A stretch of DNA of 64,000 bases from a bacterium (lineage in GTDB: Bacteria; Desulfobacterota; Deferrisomatia; Deferrisomatales; BM512), in assembly GCA_004322275.1 (NCBI GenBank), contig SCTA01000001.1, positions 49,522 through 113,521 on the forward strand, in the 5' to 3' direction. Under the pieces are notes generated by a model. It was not told the DNA's origin and ran no database searches. It saw only the letters and a program-made list of their open reading frames with translations. The position numbers and the translations under genes are program-made. Below are positions 25,501-32,111 of the stretch, one piece after another. Every line of letters starts with the position of its first letter. Within the stretch, counting starts at the first letter, position 1.

Positions 25501-25735
25501 AAAGGCGCTGGCGGAGGTGGAGCGTTACGAAAAAGTCATCGAGATTACGGGCTTTGCCCAGCAGCTTCTCCCTACGGACGCCGAACTGGTCAAACTCCTC
25601 TACGACGCCGCCACGGCGACTAAAAATACCCTTCTGGCCCGAAGGGTATTGACCGGGTACCGAAAATCGCTCAGAAAAGAGGGGTTCAGCGACAAAGAGG
25701 TTAAGGAGGCTCTGGACGCATTCTGGGAAATGTAA
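22511..25735 (+). CDS. Large MalT/BTAD-type ATP-dependent transcriptional regulator
   Basis: 1074 residues. An N-terminal STAND-type NTPase has a Walker A variant RAGQGKS at about 47-53 and Walker B VLFFDDLHLLD at about 136-146, followed by the winged-helix and TPR-like helical superstructure of MalT relatives (LPGGISESLMVLALPD, LWMEAGGFLAEALKHWLFA). From about 828 comes an OmpR-type winged helix (LHVRTLGRLELSVSG ... LWPDSGEEQARSSFDTLLSRLRKLL) and then a bacterial transcriptional activation domain to the end. The family responds to an inducer by ATP-dependent oligomerisation and then binds DNA. It lacks a LuxR-type HTH; DNA binding would be by the C-terminal winged helix. Target unknown; monocistronic, with its own terminator. 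Confidence 0.83.
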   Translation: MTKENETNPKFLEPLVEGTSFHLRSRFKDLFSRHDFISNRFLRVEARAGQGKSVFAAQLAGMLSVPYAWYQIDDSDSDPVFFAVSLYRCLKDRFRGFHSPIFERIAAEGEFSPKDLPHMAQTLAEGFRSRVDFCPVLFFDDLHLLDTSLPGACFLSDFIGSVPSTVRFCLISREPTTAVLPQLKELASATVIGNGDLAFTRTEVAELFNGHLGLTIDRSEVARLCDETEGWAMGIMLAAEAKKEGQSGWIAGPKPEDAGRYFADNVMSRLPGGISESLMVLALPDTIPAGLPEHLLGREEFSRFTDAFANKEHFVSFGKEGKRSIVYHHLFREALRALALENLGRERVLGIHRKAALWMEAGGFLAEALKHWLFAEEFSEADRLLSEAGPGHEASNIALHFGSVLVKLPVSAVEGYPWLLYYYGLGKLASGNREALDIFERSVSGFRKIGAETGELLALTKLVHLYFHYNPDFDALSGAVKRSDELLPRCDTFLPAKLRIQIRCILVSAMVFLDRRSEKIDRYGEEAMREAKKTRSPNILGWVRASKLTALVLCARAVEAEAEFEHTWDFFCSPRVNNTVKGVLFSIRLNHRVFNGDLEEFEMDKAFSQECLGREYVRSGHMGALLPSWEASFPLSRGDYKAALELLGSMRNSPHVERNPHLASLYLQWEGIAYALMGMENEAGDCAERSKALRSRSAFPFFVAVNNLVVAEIKALLGEFDGVTRELTLARDDMIRLGQLQMASLASICLAWVRLRTGGESSALGDLREALTTARKAGYRQFPYCPPAIYLPMLELGVKYNIEAGFCRTMARRFLDKAILPDGTAIPLLHVRTLGRLELSVSGSGVGIEKMGRQKRLLLTALAVSPSHSRSQDELSAMLWPDSGEEQARSSFDTLLSRLRKLLKNEFGEVSKHYLVLEKGVLSLRNCYVDCGEFSDFAAAGLDNLRKRQMVKGSDNLFRALALWGWPFAPGVKLDEELEGYRNQLLLTYSRAVVALSKALAEVERYEKVIEITGFAQQLLPTDAELVKLLYDAATATKNTLLARRVLTGYRKSLRKEGFSDKEVKEALDAFWEM

Positions 25736-25855
25736 AAAAATACATCTGTATCCGCAAACGATACGTTTTGTCCGGCATTGTAAGAAAAAAGTGAGAATAG
25801 ACGGTTATCCTGAAGTTGTTTGTACGGTCCGGCCTGCCGAACCGGGGAGGGCACA

Positions 25856-25890
25856 AAAGGCCGCCAGCAATGGCGGCCTTTGATTTTTTC
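25856..25890 (+). terminator. Rho-independent terminator after the BTAD regulator
   Basis: AAAGGCCGCC and GGCGGCCTTT form a 10-bp stem around AGCAAT, followed by GATTTTTT. Confidence 0.8.
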
Positions 25891-25924
25891 CGGCGCCGGA
25901 TTTCGCGGCGGGCGGTTTCAGAGC

Positions 25925-25955
25925 AAAAAAAAGCGGGCGCGAGGCCCGCTTTTTT
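25925..25955 (-). terminator. Bidirectional terminator of the cold-shock gene
   Basis: GCGGGC and GCCCGC form the stem; the A-run on one side and T-run on the other let it work in both directions. It lies 18 bases after the cold-shock stop on the minus strand. Confidence 0.85.
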
Positions 25956-25972
25956 AGTCTTTGAATCTTCTG

Positions 25973-26173
25973 TCAGGCGCGTTTTACGTTCGCCGCCTGC
26001 GGACCCTTGGGGCCCTGTATCACGTCGAAGGTGACTTCGTCGCCCTCGCGAAGGGTTTTGAAACCTTCGCCCTGGATCGCGCTGAAGTGCACGAAAACGT
26101 CCGGTCCGTTCTCCTTGGTGATGAAACCGAAACCCTTTTGTTCGTTAAACCACTTGACTGTTCCTTTTTCCAT
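25973..26173 (-). CDS. Cold-shock domain protein (CspA family)
   Basis: 66-residue single OB-fold RNA/DNA chaperone. RNP-1 GFGFIT and RNP-2 VFVHFSA are intact and the length is standard. The open frame extends nine codons upstream, but the ATG at 26173 is the family start ([14 protein letters not shown]) and has AGGGGAA six bases before it. About 55 bases of leader separate it from the cupin terminator; I see no clear cold-shock leader element. Confidence 0.95.
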   Translation of the reverse strand: MEKGTVKWFNEQKGFGFITKENGPDVFVHFSAIQGEGFKTLREGDEVTFDVIQGPKGPQAANVKRA

Positions 26174-26227
26174 CGCTGTTCCCCTGCCTTGAGATAGCAA
26201 TTCTCTTAAGATGATTACGAAAAACCA

Positions 26228-26266
26228 AAATAAAAAAGGAGCCTACCCGTCAACGGGCGCTCCCGG
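26228..26266 (-). terminator. Terminator of the cupin gene (minus strand)
   Basis: GGAGC..CCCGT pairs with ACGGG..GCTCC (a small CTA/C bulge between the two stem parts); on the minus strand the stem is followed by CTTTTTTATTTTGG. It separates the cupin unit from the cold-shock gene downstream. Confidence 0.75.
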
Positions 26267-26453
26267 CTGCCTTCATTTTGCGGCCGGATAGAAAGCCAAA
26301 ATATGATTGGCATTATAAAACGTTATTTCAAATTAGTACCGATCGGCGTATCCCGTCAAGGATATTTTTAAAAAAATTCACCCCCGGCGTTGTGCCCAGA
26401 GCGATGTTCAGTATTAAAACGGCTCCACCGCTATGCGTAGACAGCCCGTTTTC

Positions 26454-26792
26454 TCACGTTTTTGGCGTCTTGAACATGATGAGGAGCATTTTAAAGTCCC
26501 TGACCGCGTCGACCTTGTGGGGAACCCCGCCGGGCATAAGGATTATCTCCCCTTCCTTCACCGTGGAGGGTTTCCCGCCGACGGTAATCACCGCCTCGCC
26601 CTCGATGACCTCTATAAAGGCGTTGAAGGGCACGGTGTGCTCCGAGAGCGCTTGCCCCGCGTCGAACGCGAAGACGGTAAGGGTTCCCGTCTCGTCCTGA
26701 AGGAGTATCCTGCTGACTATAGAGCCCTCCTGCTTCGCGACCATCCCGCGAAGCGAAAAGGGCTTGCCGCCTTCGATCTTTGTCGTCGCCAT
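26454..26792 (-). CDS. Small cupin-domain protein
   Basis: 112 residues forming one beta-barrel cupin. Motif 1 is degenerate (SEHTVPFNAFIEVIEG, one of the two usual histidines kept) and motif 2 is LMPGGVPHKVDA, so one His-Glu-His metal site is still possible. Start ATG at 26792 with AAAGGAAC upstream. Such stand-alone cupins bind a metal or a small ligand; no pathway can be assigned from the neighbours, the divergent RlmI-like methyltransferase on one side and a cold-shock gene on the other. Confidence 0.85.
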   Translation of the reverse strand: MATTKIEGGKPFSLRGMVAKQEGSIVSRILLQDETGTLTVFAFDAGQALSEHTVPFNAFIEVIEGEAVITVGGKPSTVKEGEIILMPGGVPHKVDAVRDFKMLLIMFKTPKT

Positions 26793-26875
26793 ATGCCATG
26801 TTCCTTTCGCTCGGGTTCGCGGATTAGTATATCATCGAATCAAGGTTTCACCGGATTTGAAGAGGAAAAACAATC

Positions 26876-28042
26876 ATGAAAGTGCTGAAGCTGAGGCGCG
26901 GGGCCGAAAGGCGCACTTCCAGGGGCCACGCCTGGATATTCTCCAACGAGATAGAGAATTTCGATTCGACCCTGGAGCCGGGCTCGGACGTGACCGTGGT
27001 GGATTATCAGGGAAAACCGGTTGGCTCGGGGACCTTCAGCCCGAAAAGCCTTATCTCCGTGCGCCTCCACTCGAAGAAGGGAAACGTGCCCCTGGATGAG
27101 GGGGAGCTTTTCAGCCGCATAAAGAGAGCCGCCGATTTTCGGAGCGAATGGTACGGGGAGGAGGCTAAAAGCGCGCGGCTGGTTTTCGCCGAAGGGGACG
27201 GGCTTCCCGGCCTCGTCGCCGACCGTTTCGAGGACACCCTCAGCGTCCAGATACTCACGGCGGGGATGGAGAAACGGACCGAAGCGGTGCTGGACGCGCT
27301 CCAAAGCCTCTTTTCGCCCAAGGGAATCCTCCTTCGCAACGATTCCGCCGTACGCGAGCTCGAAGGGCTGGCGCGGGAGGTGAAAGTGGGGAGGGGCGAG
27401 GTCGGCGAGCTGGTTTCCTTCACCCTCGGTGGGCTGAAACTCTTCGCCGACCTTTACGGGGGGCAGAAGACAGGCTTCTTTTTCGATCAGAGGGAGAACT
27501 ACCGGCTGCTGGAGAGGATAGCGGGCGGGGCAAAGGTTCTTGACGCCTTCTGCTACTCCGGCTCCTGGGGGCTGAACGCCCTCAAATACGGCGCGAAAGA
27601 GGTCTCATTCGCCGACATCTCCGCCGGGGCGCTCGACCTTGCCGCCAAAAACGCCGAGGCCAACGGTTTTGCCAATTTCGAGTGCATCAAGGCCGACGTG
27701 CTGGAACTCTTGCGCGAGGAAGAGACGCGCTACGACGTGGTTGTGCTGGACCCCCCCGCCTACGCCAAGAACAAGAAGAGCGTGCCCGCCGCGCTGCGAG
27801 GGTATCTGAACCTCAACAAGTGGGGGCTCCGGCGCGTGAAGCCGGGCGGCTACCTCGTCACCTGCTCTTGCTCCCTCAACGTCAGCCCCGACGAGTTCAC
27901 CGAAGCCGTAGCTCTCGCCGCAAGCGAAGCCGGGCGCGAGGTGAGGGTTATCGGCGTAGGCAGGCAGGCCGCCGACCATCCGTGGATACCGGCGATGGCG
28001 GAGACTATGTATTTAAAGGTTCTGCTGTTGAAGGTTCTGTAG
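26876..28042 (+). CDS. rlmI: Class I SAM-dependent rRNA methyltransferase, RlmI-like (23S rRNA m5C)
   Basis: 388 residues. An N-terminal PUA domain (LRRGAERRTSRGHAWIFSNE) is followed by the EEHEA-like insert and a Rossmann methyltransferase: FFFDQRENYR, VLDAFCYSGSWGLNA as SAM-binding motif I, DPPAYAKNKKS as the catalytic motif IV, and TCSCSLNVSPDEF carrying the cysteine nucleophile. Length and order match RlmI/RlmO proteins that methylate a cytosine of 23S rRNA; which position is modified cannot be read from sequence. ATG at 26876 with AGAGGA upstream. Single gene with its own downstream hairpin. Confidence 0.9.
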   Translation: MKVLKLRRGAERRTSRGHAWIFSNEIENFDSTLEPGSDVTVVDYQGKPVGSGTFSPKSLISVRLHSKKGNVPLDEGELFSRIKRAADFRSEWYGEEAKSARLVFAEGDGLPGLVADRFEDTLSVQILTAGMEKRTEAVLDALQSLFSPKGILLRNDSAVRELEGLAREVKVGRGEVGELVSFTLGGLKLFADLYGGQKTGFFFDQRENYRLLERIAGGAKVLDAFCYSGSWGLNALKYGAKEVSFADISAGALDLAAKNAEANGFANFECIKADVLELLREEETRYDVVVLDPPAYAKNKKSVPAALRGYLNLNKWGLRRVKPGGYLVTCSCSLNVSPDEFTEAVALAASEAGREVRVIGVGRQAADHPWIPAMAETMYLKVLLLKVL

Positions 28043-28056
28043 TTGCACAAACGAAC

Positions 28057-28080
28057 TCGGCCCGCCGAATGGCGGGCCGA
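28057..28080 (+). terminator. GC-rich hairpin after rlmI
   Basis: TCGGCCCGCC and GGCGGGCCGA form a perfect 10-bp stem around GAAT. There is no T-run, so it may be a 3'-end stabiliser or a weak bidirectional terminator between two converging genes. Confidence 0.55.
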
Positions 28081-28109
28081 ATCAAGCCTAAAGCCTTTAG
28101 TTGCGCTGT

Positions 28110-29405
28110 CTACTTCGCATGCTGTCTTTGAGGTCCTCCAGTAGACAACAATGTGAGGGAGCCGAGATTGCCCCAGCGTGTCCGGCCTTCAAACAGGTAA
28201 TCTGTGTAGCCAAAGCCAGTCACCAGAAAATTCCCGTCAGCTATTTGGAGCACTTCCATTACGTTTTCAAATTCGTACGCGCCGCCGAAGGTTGCCTCGA
28301 AAGCTTTTTCACCGGCTGGAGAAGCCTTCAGAATCCAGGGAACAAGAGGTTCGCCGGTTTTGTCGCCGTTCCGGTTTTTAAGGCCTATGGCGATGATGTC
28401 GCCGTCCGGCGCCAGTTTCACATCGCGAAGCTTTGTTTCGTGTCCCGCGCGGAAAGAAATCAGGGCTGTCCTTGGCCCGCAAACGCCTTCCGGTGAGCAC
28501 TGGCGTACCATGAAGTCGCTGCTTGATTCGTAATGATTACCCTGACCGAGACCGACCACCTCCAGTAGAGCTCCGTCAGGCAGAGGGATCAAGCGTGAGA
28601 AATCCAACCTATCATCGCAGGGGTCCCCGATGAAGTCGTAGATTATCTCCCCATTCGGACCAATGCGGACTAAGCGGACAGAGTAGAAGTAAGCGCCGCC
28701 GTCAGCAAACGCCCGCACAAAGACTCCACCGTCCGCCGCAAGCGCAGAAGATGACAAATAGGATGAACGAAAGCCGACAGGGGTCATCCAGCTGAGATTT
28801 CCTTCGGAGTCGTATTTCACAACTACCACTTCGTAAAGACATTCTCCCCTTACCAGAAACCCGCCGTCCGTTGTGAAATCGATCTCCAGGGTTCTTATCG
28901 GGTTCCCGTCGAGCACCGCCTGGGGAATGTACCGAGTGCCGGTCAGCAAACCGTCTATTGTGAAGAAGGAGATGACATAGCCATTGAGAGGGATCTCCGG
29001 GTCATTCAGCTCAGGGATACCGACCTGATCTGAGATATCGGAGTAGGTTGATATCGCCGAAACCCCTCCGTCGGGCAGTGCTTTCAGGTCGAAGGTGTTC
29101 CCAATCTTGAGGTGATGAAACCGAATGAAGTCCGGAGGGATATGCGGGTAGAACTCGCCATAACGGAGTTCCCAGGAGACAGTGCCGTCGGCCTCGATGC
29201 GCGCCAAATTGAGGCCGTAGTATGGGCCGTAGTAGTTGGTGATGGCGTAGAAGCCGCCATCGGCGGACGGAGTCAATTCACTGAACTGGGAAATGGTTGG
29301 ATTTGACAGGTAATTTGTCCATTCCTCACGAACTCGGGCCTGGGCAAAAACCGAGACAAGCAACAGCGTGGCGACAAGAGAAATAACCCCAAGTTTTTTC
29401 TTCAT
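28110..29405 (-). CDS. Secreted propeller-like repeat protein
   Basis: 431 residues from the ATG at 29405, which is preceded by GGAGGAGG; the frame runs further upstream but only this start gives a signal peptide (MKKKLGVISLVATLLLVSVFAQA). The mature part has six to seven loose repeats built around a DGG(F/V/A) turn followed by a strand and a hydrophobic D-G-x-x-x-W segment, for example TPSADGGFYAI, ALPDGGVSAIS, TTDGGFLVRG, AADGGVFVRAF, ADGNFLVTGFG. This is the pattern of delta-60/beta-propeller proteins. Export to the periplasm or outside is expected; no catalytic residues can be named. Confidence 0.7.
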   Translation of the reverse strand: MKKKLGVISLVATLLLVSVFAQARVREEWTNYLSNPTISQFSELTPSADGGFYAITNYYGPYYGLNLARIEADGTVSWELRYGEFYPHIPPDFIRFHHLKIGNTFDLKALPDGGVSAISTYSDISDQVGIPELNDPEIPLNGYVISFFTIDGLLTGTRYIPQAVLDGNPIRTLEIDFTTDGGFLVRGECLYEVVVVKYDSEGNLSWMTPVGFRSSYLSSSALAADGGVFVRAFADGGAYFYSVRLVRIGPNGEIIYDFIGDPCDDRLDFSRLIPLPDGALLEVVGLGQGNHYESSSDFMVRQCSPEGVCGPRTALISFRAGHETKLRDVKLAPDGDIIAIGLKNRNGDKTGEPLVPWILKASPAGEKAFEATFGGAYEFENVMEVLQIADGNFLVTGFGYTDYLFEGRTRWGNLGSLTLLSTGGPQRQHAK

Positions 29406-29627
29406 AACAACCCTCCTCCGGAACATAAGCGAAACGAAGCTGCCACCATTTCCAGAGCAATACTGTCGCGAAAAAAGAATTGTTTCAGATAAATGCGGAA
29501 AAAGTTCAAATGCGAAGCGAAGCGCGAGATGAAGAGCGGGGAGCTCTATTTCGTAAAGCGCGAAGGGCGGGGCAGTGCTTAGTATTGGACCAGCTTTGCT
29601 GAAAAGCGGGCTCGACAACTATCGTCA

Positions 29628-29645
29628 TTCCCGCGAATGCGGGAA
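29628..29645. repeat. Short dRS3-like palindrome
   Basis: TTCCCGC-GAAT-GCGGGAA, a seven-base stem with a four-base loop, preceded by CGTCA. This resembles short ATTCCC-N8-GGGAAT repeats found in many proteobacteria. It lies in the flank of the large palindromic element, outside any gene. Confidence 0.5.
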
Positions 29646-29897
29646 ACCAGTGACTTATCTTTGTGTGCTTCGCAGGTTTTACAGCTAGCGGGGCTTGGCG
29701 CGCCCCCGCGCCCCACTTTTTGTCGAAAAAGTGGGGCAAAACTCGGCCCGGAAGGTTCCGCTCGCTCTTCGAGCGACCAGTCGCTGCGGCGGGGGCGTGA
29801 GGGGGCACCCGTTCGCTGCGCTCACTAAGACCCCCCCCGCCGCCCTTTCCGCCTCCGCTCCCTGCGTCACCTGCGTCACCTGCGGGCCACGGGGAGG

Positions 29898-30048
29898 ACG
29901 AAAGGATGGCTCGTCCAAAAACGAGATTATGAAATGTTTTTGGACTCGAAGGTAGATCGTCTACACGTATCTCAAATCGCTGTAAACAAACTACCTTCGA
30001 GCCGATAAGATAAGAATTATAATTCTTATCGGCGAGCCATCCTTTCGT
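29898..30048. repeat. Cruciform core of palindromic element copy 1
   Basis: Perfect 16-bp arms (ACGAAAGGATGGCTCG at 29898-29913 and its complement at 30033-30048) enclose two side hairpins (29914-29944 and 30002-30032) and an inner perfect 11-bp pair (CTCGAAGGTAG at 29945-29955, CTACCTTCGAG at 29991-30001) with a 35-base loop. The layout is a four-way junction. The same modules occur in copy 2, with the side hairpins exchanged and reverse-complemented. Confidence 0.8.
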
Positions 30049-30136
30049 TCCCCTTCGTGGCCCGTACGCGGCGCAACGAGTGGAGGCGTCGGGCCGGCGC
30101 GGGGTCTTAACGGAGCGAAGCGTAGTGGGTGCCCGG

Positions 30137-30297
30137 CATTCCCGTCGGTCAAGGAGGCGTTGTCACAGAGTGCCGCGATTCGCCCGAGCCGCTAGAAGTG
30201 AAGAGCCCGAATAGCTTGGCTCTCTTCGGGCGATGAGCGACAACGCGGCTCGGGATGAAGCGTGGCACGAATGCAGCCTCCTTGACCGATGGGAATG
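30137..30297. repeat. 161-bp nested palindrome inside element copy 1
   Basis: Arms of 22 bp (30137-30158 and 30276-30297, one mismatch), then GTGCCGCG..CCCGAGCCGC against GCGGCTCGGG..CGTGGCAC, then GTTGTC against GACAAC, and a centre where GCCCGAA/TTCGGGC and AGAGCC/GGCTCT are mutually exclusive stems. Absent from copy 2, where the flanks join with only a short CGTACG-type linker, so it is a secondary insertion. Confidence 0.75.
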
Positions 30298-30467
30298 CAT
30301 TGCCCAGCCGTAACGAAGTGGTCGCGCTTTATTCATAAAGCGCGAGCGACGGGTCCGGGCCGATTTCTTGGTCACTTCTTTTTAAAAGAAGTGACGAGGA
30401 GCGCGAGGCAGAGCCTCGCAAGCGTAAACTCTAGCTATTCAAATAAGTGATGACAGGTATATTTTGA

Positions 30468-31889
30468 TTACTTGCTTGCAGCGATAGCATAGCTTTTTTC
30501 AAAGTCATTATTCTTAAATGCAGCTATAGCCGTATCAATCGCGGTTTCAGTCTCTTTGCTTGATTTTGCCTTGTTTTTGTCAATTAGTTCCTGTATTGCC
30601 AGCGCAGCTTTAACAACTGATTCAACCAGATTCGGTGTTGTCACCAATACTCCGAGGTTATCTTTTTCCTTCCAAAGAGGAATTACTGCGACGTTATTTT
30701 CACCATCGACAAAAGCATTCCTGCCGCCCGCCTCCAACTTATAGGTTGCCTTGTCGAATGTGTCTGAATTTACGGCTTTTTTGACCCTTACCGGTCCGTG
30801 CCCATCGTCGGGCATAAGCTTGACTTCCAAAATCAATATCCCTGAATCCGGGAGTGTCTTGTCGAATCCCTCTTGTTGCCTGTTTTCAATAAGATAATAA
30901 GTGTCCTTGTCTACAGGGATCATTACTACAAGCAGCTCTCCTCCCCTGGATAAGGGTGAAAGAAACGAAAGCGAAGTCTCGCCGGGCTTCACAGCCTGAA
31001 TTTGATCATCCCCAATCCAGCCAAGCCGTATCTTTGTAAATGACGATATGCCCGGAGGAGGTGTGCCCGGTTTAACAAAGTGCTGAGACATGATGTCCCA
31101 GGGGCCCATATATATGGAAATATGACTATAGAATTCGTTCTTTGGCCACTCGGCCGAAGTGTTAGACTGAAACTCATAATCATAAAGACAAGGCGCAAAG
31201 CGTCTTCCTTCGTAAAGCCCGCCCAAAGCATGGAAGTAATCATGAGCAAACATGCCGAGATTCGCATTTTCAGCGCCGACGAAAACTCCGCCCCTGAACT
31301 CTTTTCCGCCTTTTGATCGAACAGTTTCGTATTTCCCGACCCTGCCGGCGGATTGAAATTTGTCTTTCTTTTTCTGAATCGGGGTTAGCATCCCCGGATT
31401 GGCGCAATAACAGACCATTCCATATCCAGTCCCAAATGTCGTATTTACTGCAGGTATAATCAGCATGTGATCATATAAGGAGAAATCAACTTCACTCTCA
31501 ACGGCTGTCATTGTATCTTCAACAAGCTTTCTTACTTTTGCGGAATCTACCTGGTTATTATAAGGGCTTACCTTGTACGCGCTAAGAGCGTCTGGAAGCA
31601 TGACGTAACCACGGAAATCTGCATTTATAGAAGCCAGCCCGTAAGATTGTTCAACTAAATAAGCGCTGAATGCGGATACCGCCTTTTTTCTTATCGACTC
31701 AATTGGTACAGCCGGTGCCGCATCGGGAAATCTTACAACAACAATCAGTAGATTTTTTTGGCCGATAGCCTGTTTTGATTGTGGGCCTAAACCGTTTTTG
31801 TCCGCTATGTCGTTAGCTGATGCATTCTGATTAATATTAAAAATAATTAAAAGGATGCAAATTATAAATGGCTTCAAAGCTTTCTCCAT
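30468..31889 (-). CDS. M6-peptidase-like exported protein with altered zinc site
   Basis: 473 residues with a signal peptide (about 1-25, ending NASA). It has M6 (immune inhibitor A-like) features: NLLIVVVRFPDAAP at the start of the domain, a metal-site helix at about 216-227 and a Met-turn GPWDIMSQ at about 262-269. The site reads HDYFHALGGLYE where M6 enzymes have HExxHxxGxxD: the catalytic Glu is Asp217 and the third ligand position (226) is Tyr. It may be inactive or slow. Codon use is AT-rich compared with the neighbouring genes, and it lies between repeat elements, so recent acquisition is likely. The C-terminal 50 residues are Lys/Glu-rich helix. Confidence 0.75.
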   Translation of the reverse strand: MEKALKPFIICILLIIFNINQNASANDIADKNGLGPQSKQAIGQKNLLIVVVRFPDAAPAVPIESIRKKAVSAFSAYLVEQSYGLASINADFRGYVMLPDALSAYKVSPYNNQVDSAKVRKLVEDTMTAVESEVDFSLYDHMLIIPAVNTTFGTGYGMVCYCANPGMLTPIQKKKDKFQSAGRVGKYETVRSKGGKEFRGGVFVGAENANLGMFAHDYFHALGGLYEGRRFAPCLYDYEFQSNTSAEWPKNEFYSHISIYMGPWDIMSQHFVKPGTPPPGISSFTKIRLGWIGDDQIQAVKPGETSLSFLSPLSRGGELLVVMIPVDKDTYYLIENRQQEGFDKTLPDSGILILEVKLMPDDGHGPVRVKKAVNSDTFDKATYKLEAGGRNAFVDGENNVAVIPLWKEKDNLGVLVTTPNLVESVVKAALAIQELIDKNKAKSSKETETAIDTAIAAFKNNDFEKSYAIAASK

Positions 31890-31962
31890 AATAACACTCC
31901 TTTAATTGAACCAAACCAAATAAGGGCTCGGCTCATCTTTAATCTCTCCGGGTTCAATTCCC

Positions 31963-32030
31963 CGAAGCTTGCTTCGTCATAGATTCGGACTCGACTGGAG
32001 CTACCCCGCAGCTTGCTGCGGGGTAGCTCC
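31963..32030. repeat. Two adjacent palindromes with the same GC-TT-GC apex
   Basis: CGAAGC-TT-GCTTCG at 31963-31976, and a perfect 16-bp stem GGAGCTACCCCGCAGC with its complement around TT at 31997-32030. Neither has a T-run. They lie upstream of the M6-like gene and downstream of bioA. Confidence 0.65.
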
Positions 32031-32111
32031 GTAGGGTGCGTTAGCCGTAGGCGTAACGCACCATTTTATTGTTATTCCGGTGCGTTACGGCTAAAGCCTA
32101 ACGCACCCTAC
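32031..32111. repeat. REP-like inverted pair overlapping the 3' end of bioA
   Basis: Two copies of a repeat beginning GTAGGGTGCGTTAG and ending TAACGCACC stand in opposite orientation (32031-32062 and 32079-32111) around a 16-base AT-rich loop. Each copy is itself a hairpin. The right copy supplies the last codons and stop of bioA. Confidence 0.8.

Larger units (their letters stand above)
29676..30429. repeat. Large palindromic element, copy 1 (754 bp, complete)
   Basis: The left half is an imperfect reverse complement of the right half along its whole length. From the outside in: terminal GTTTTACAGCTAGCGG against GCAAGCGTAAAC; hairpins 29711-29736 and 30371-30395; GGCCCGGA against TCCGGGCC; TCGCTCTTCGAGCGA; GGGCACCCGTTCGCTGCGC against the GGGTGCCC side; GGGCCACG against CGTGGCCC; and a perfect 16-bp pair around the core at 29898-30048. 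An extra 161-bp palindrome (30137-30297) is nested in the right half. Short open frames inside are not conserved as proteins. A second, truncated copy occupies 63520-64000. Confidence 0.8.

Noticed and set aside
29637..29955. Overlapping short frames such as one ending RGREGAPVRCAH, also present near 63391-63672
   Set aside because: They recur only because the palindromic element recurs; both strands carry such frames, so they are by-products of the repeat.
29676..30429. CRISPR array or tandem direct repeats
   Set aside because: The repetition is inverted and modular, with no regular direct-repeat/spacer spacing and no cas genes in the window.
31948..31966. tRNA T-arm-like string GGGTTCAATTCCCC
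   Set aside because: No acceptor stem, anticodon arm or CCA could be placed around it; the stem has a mismatch and the string continues into another palindrome.
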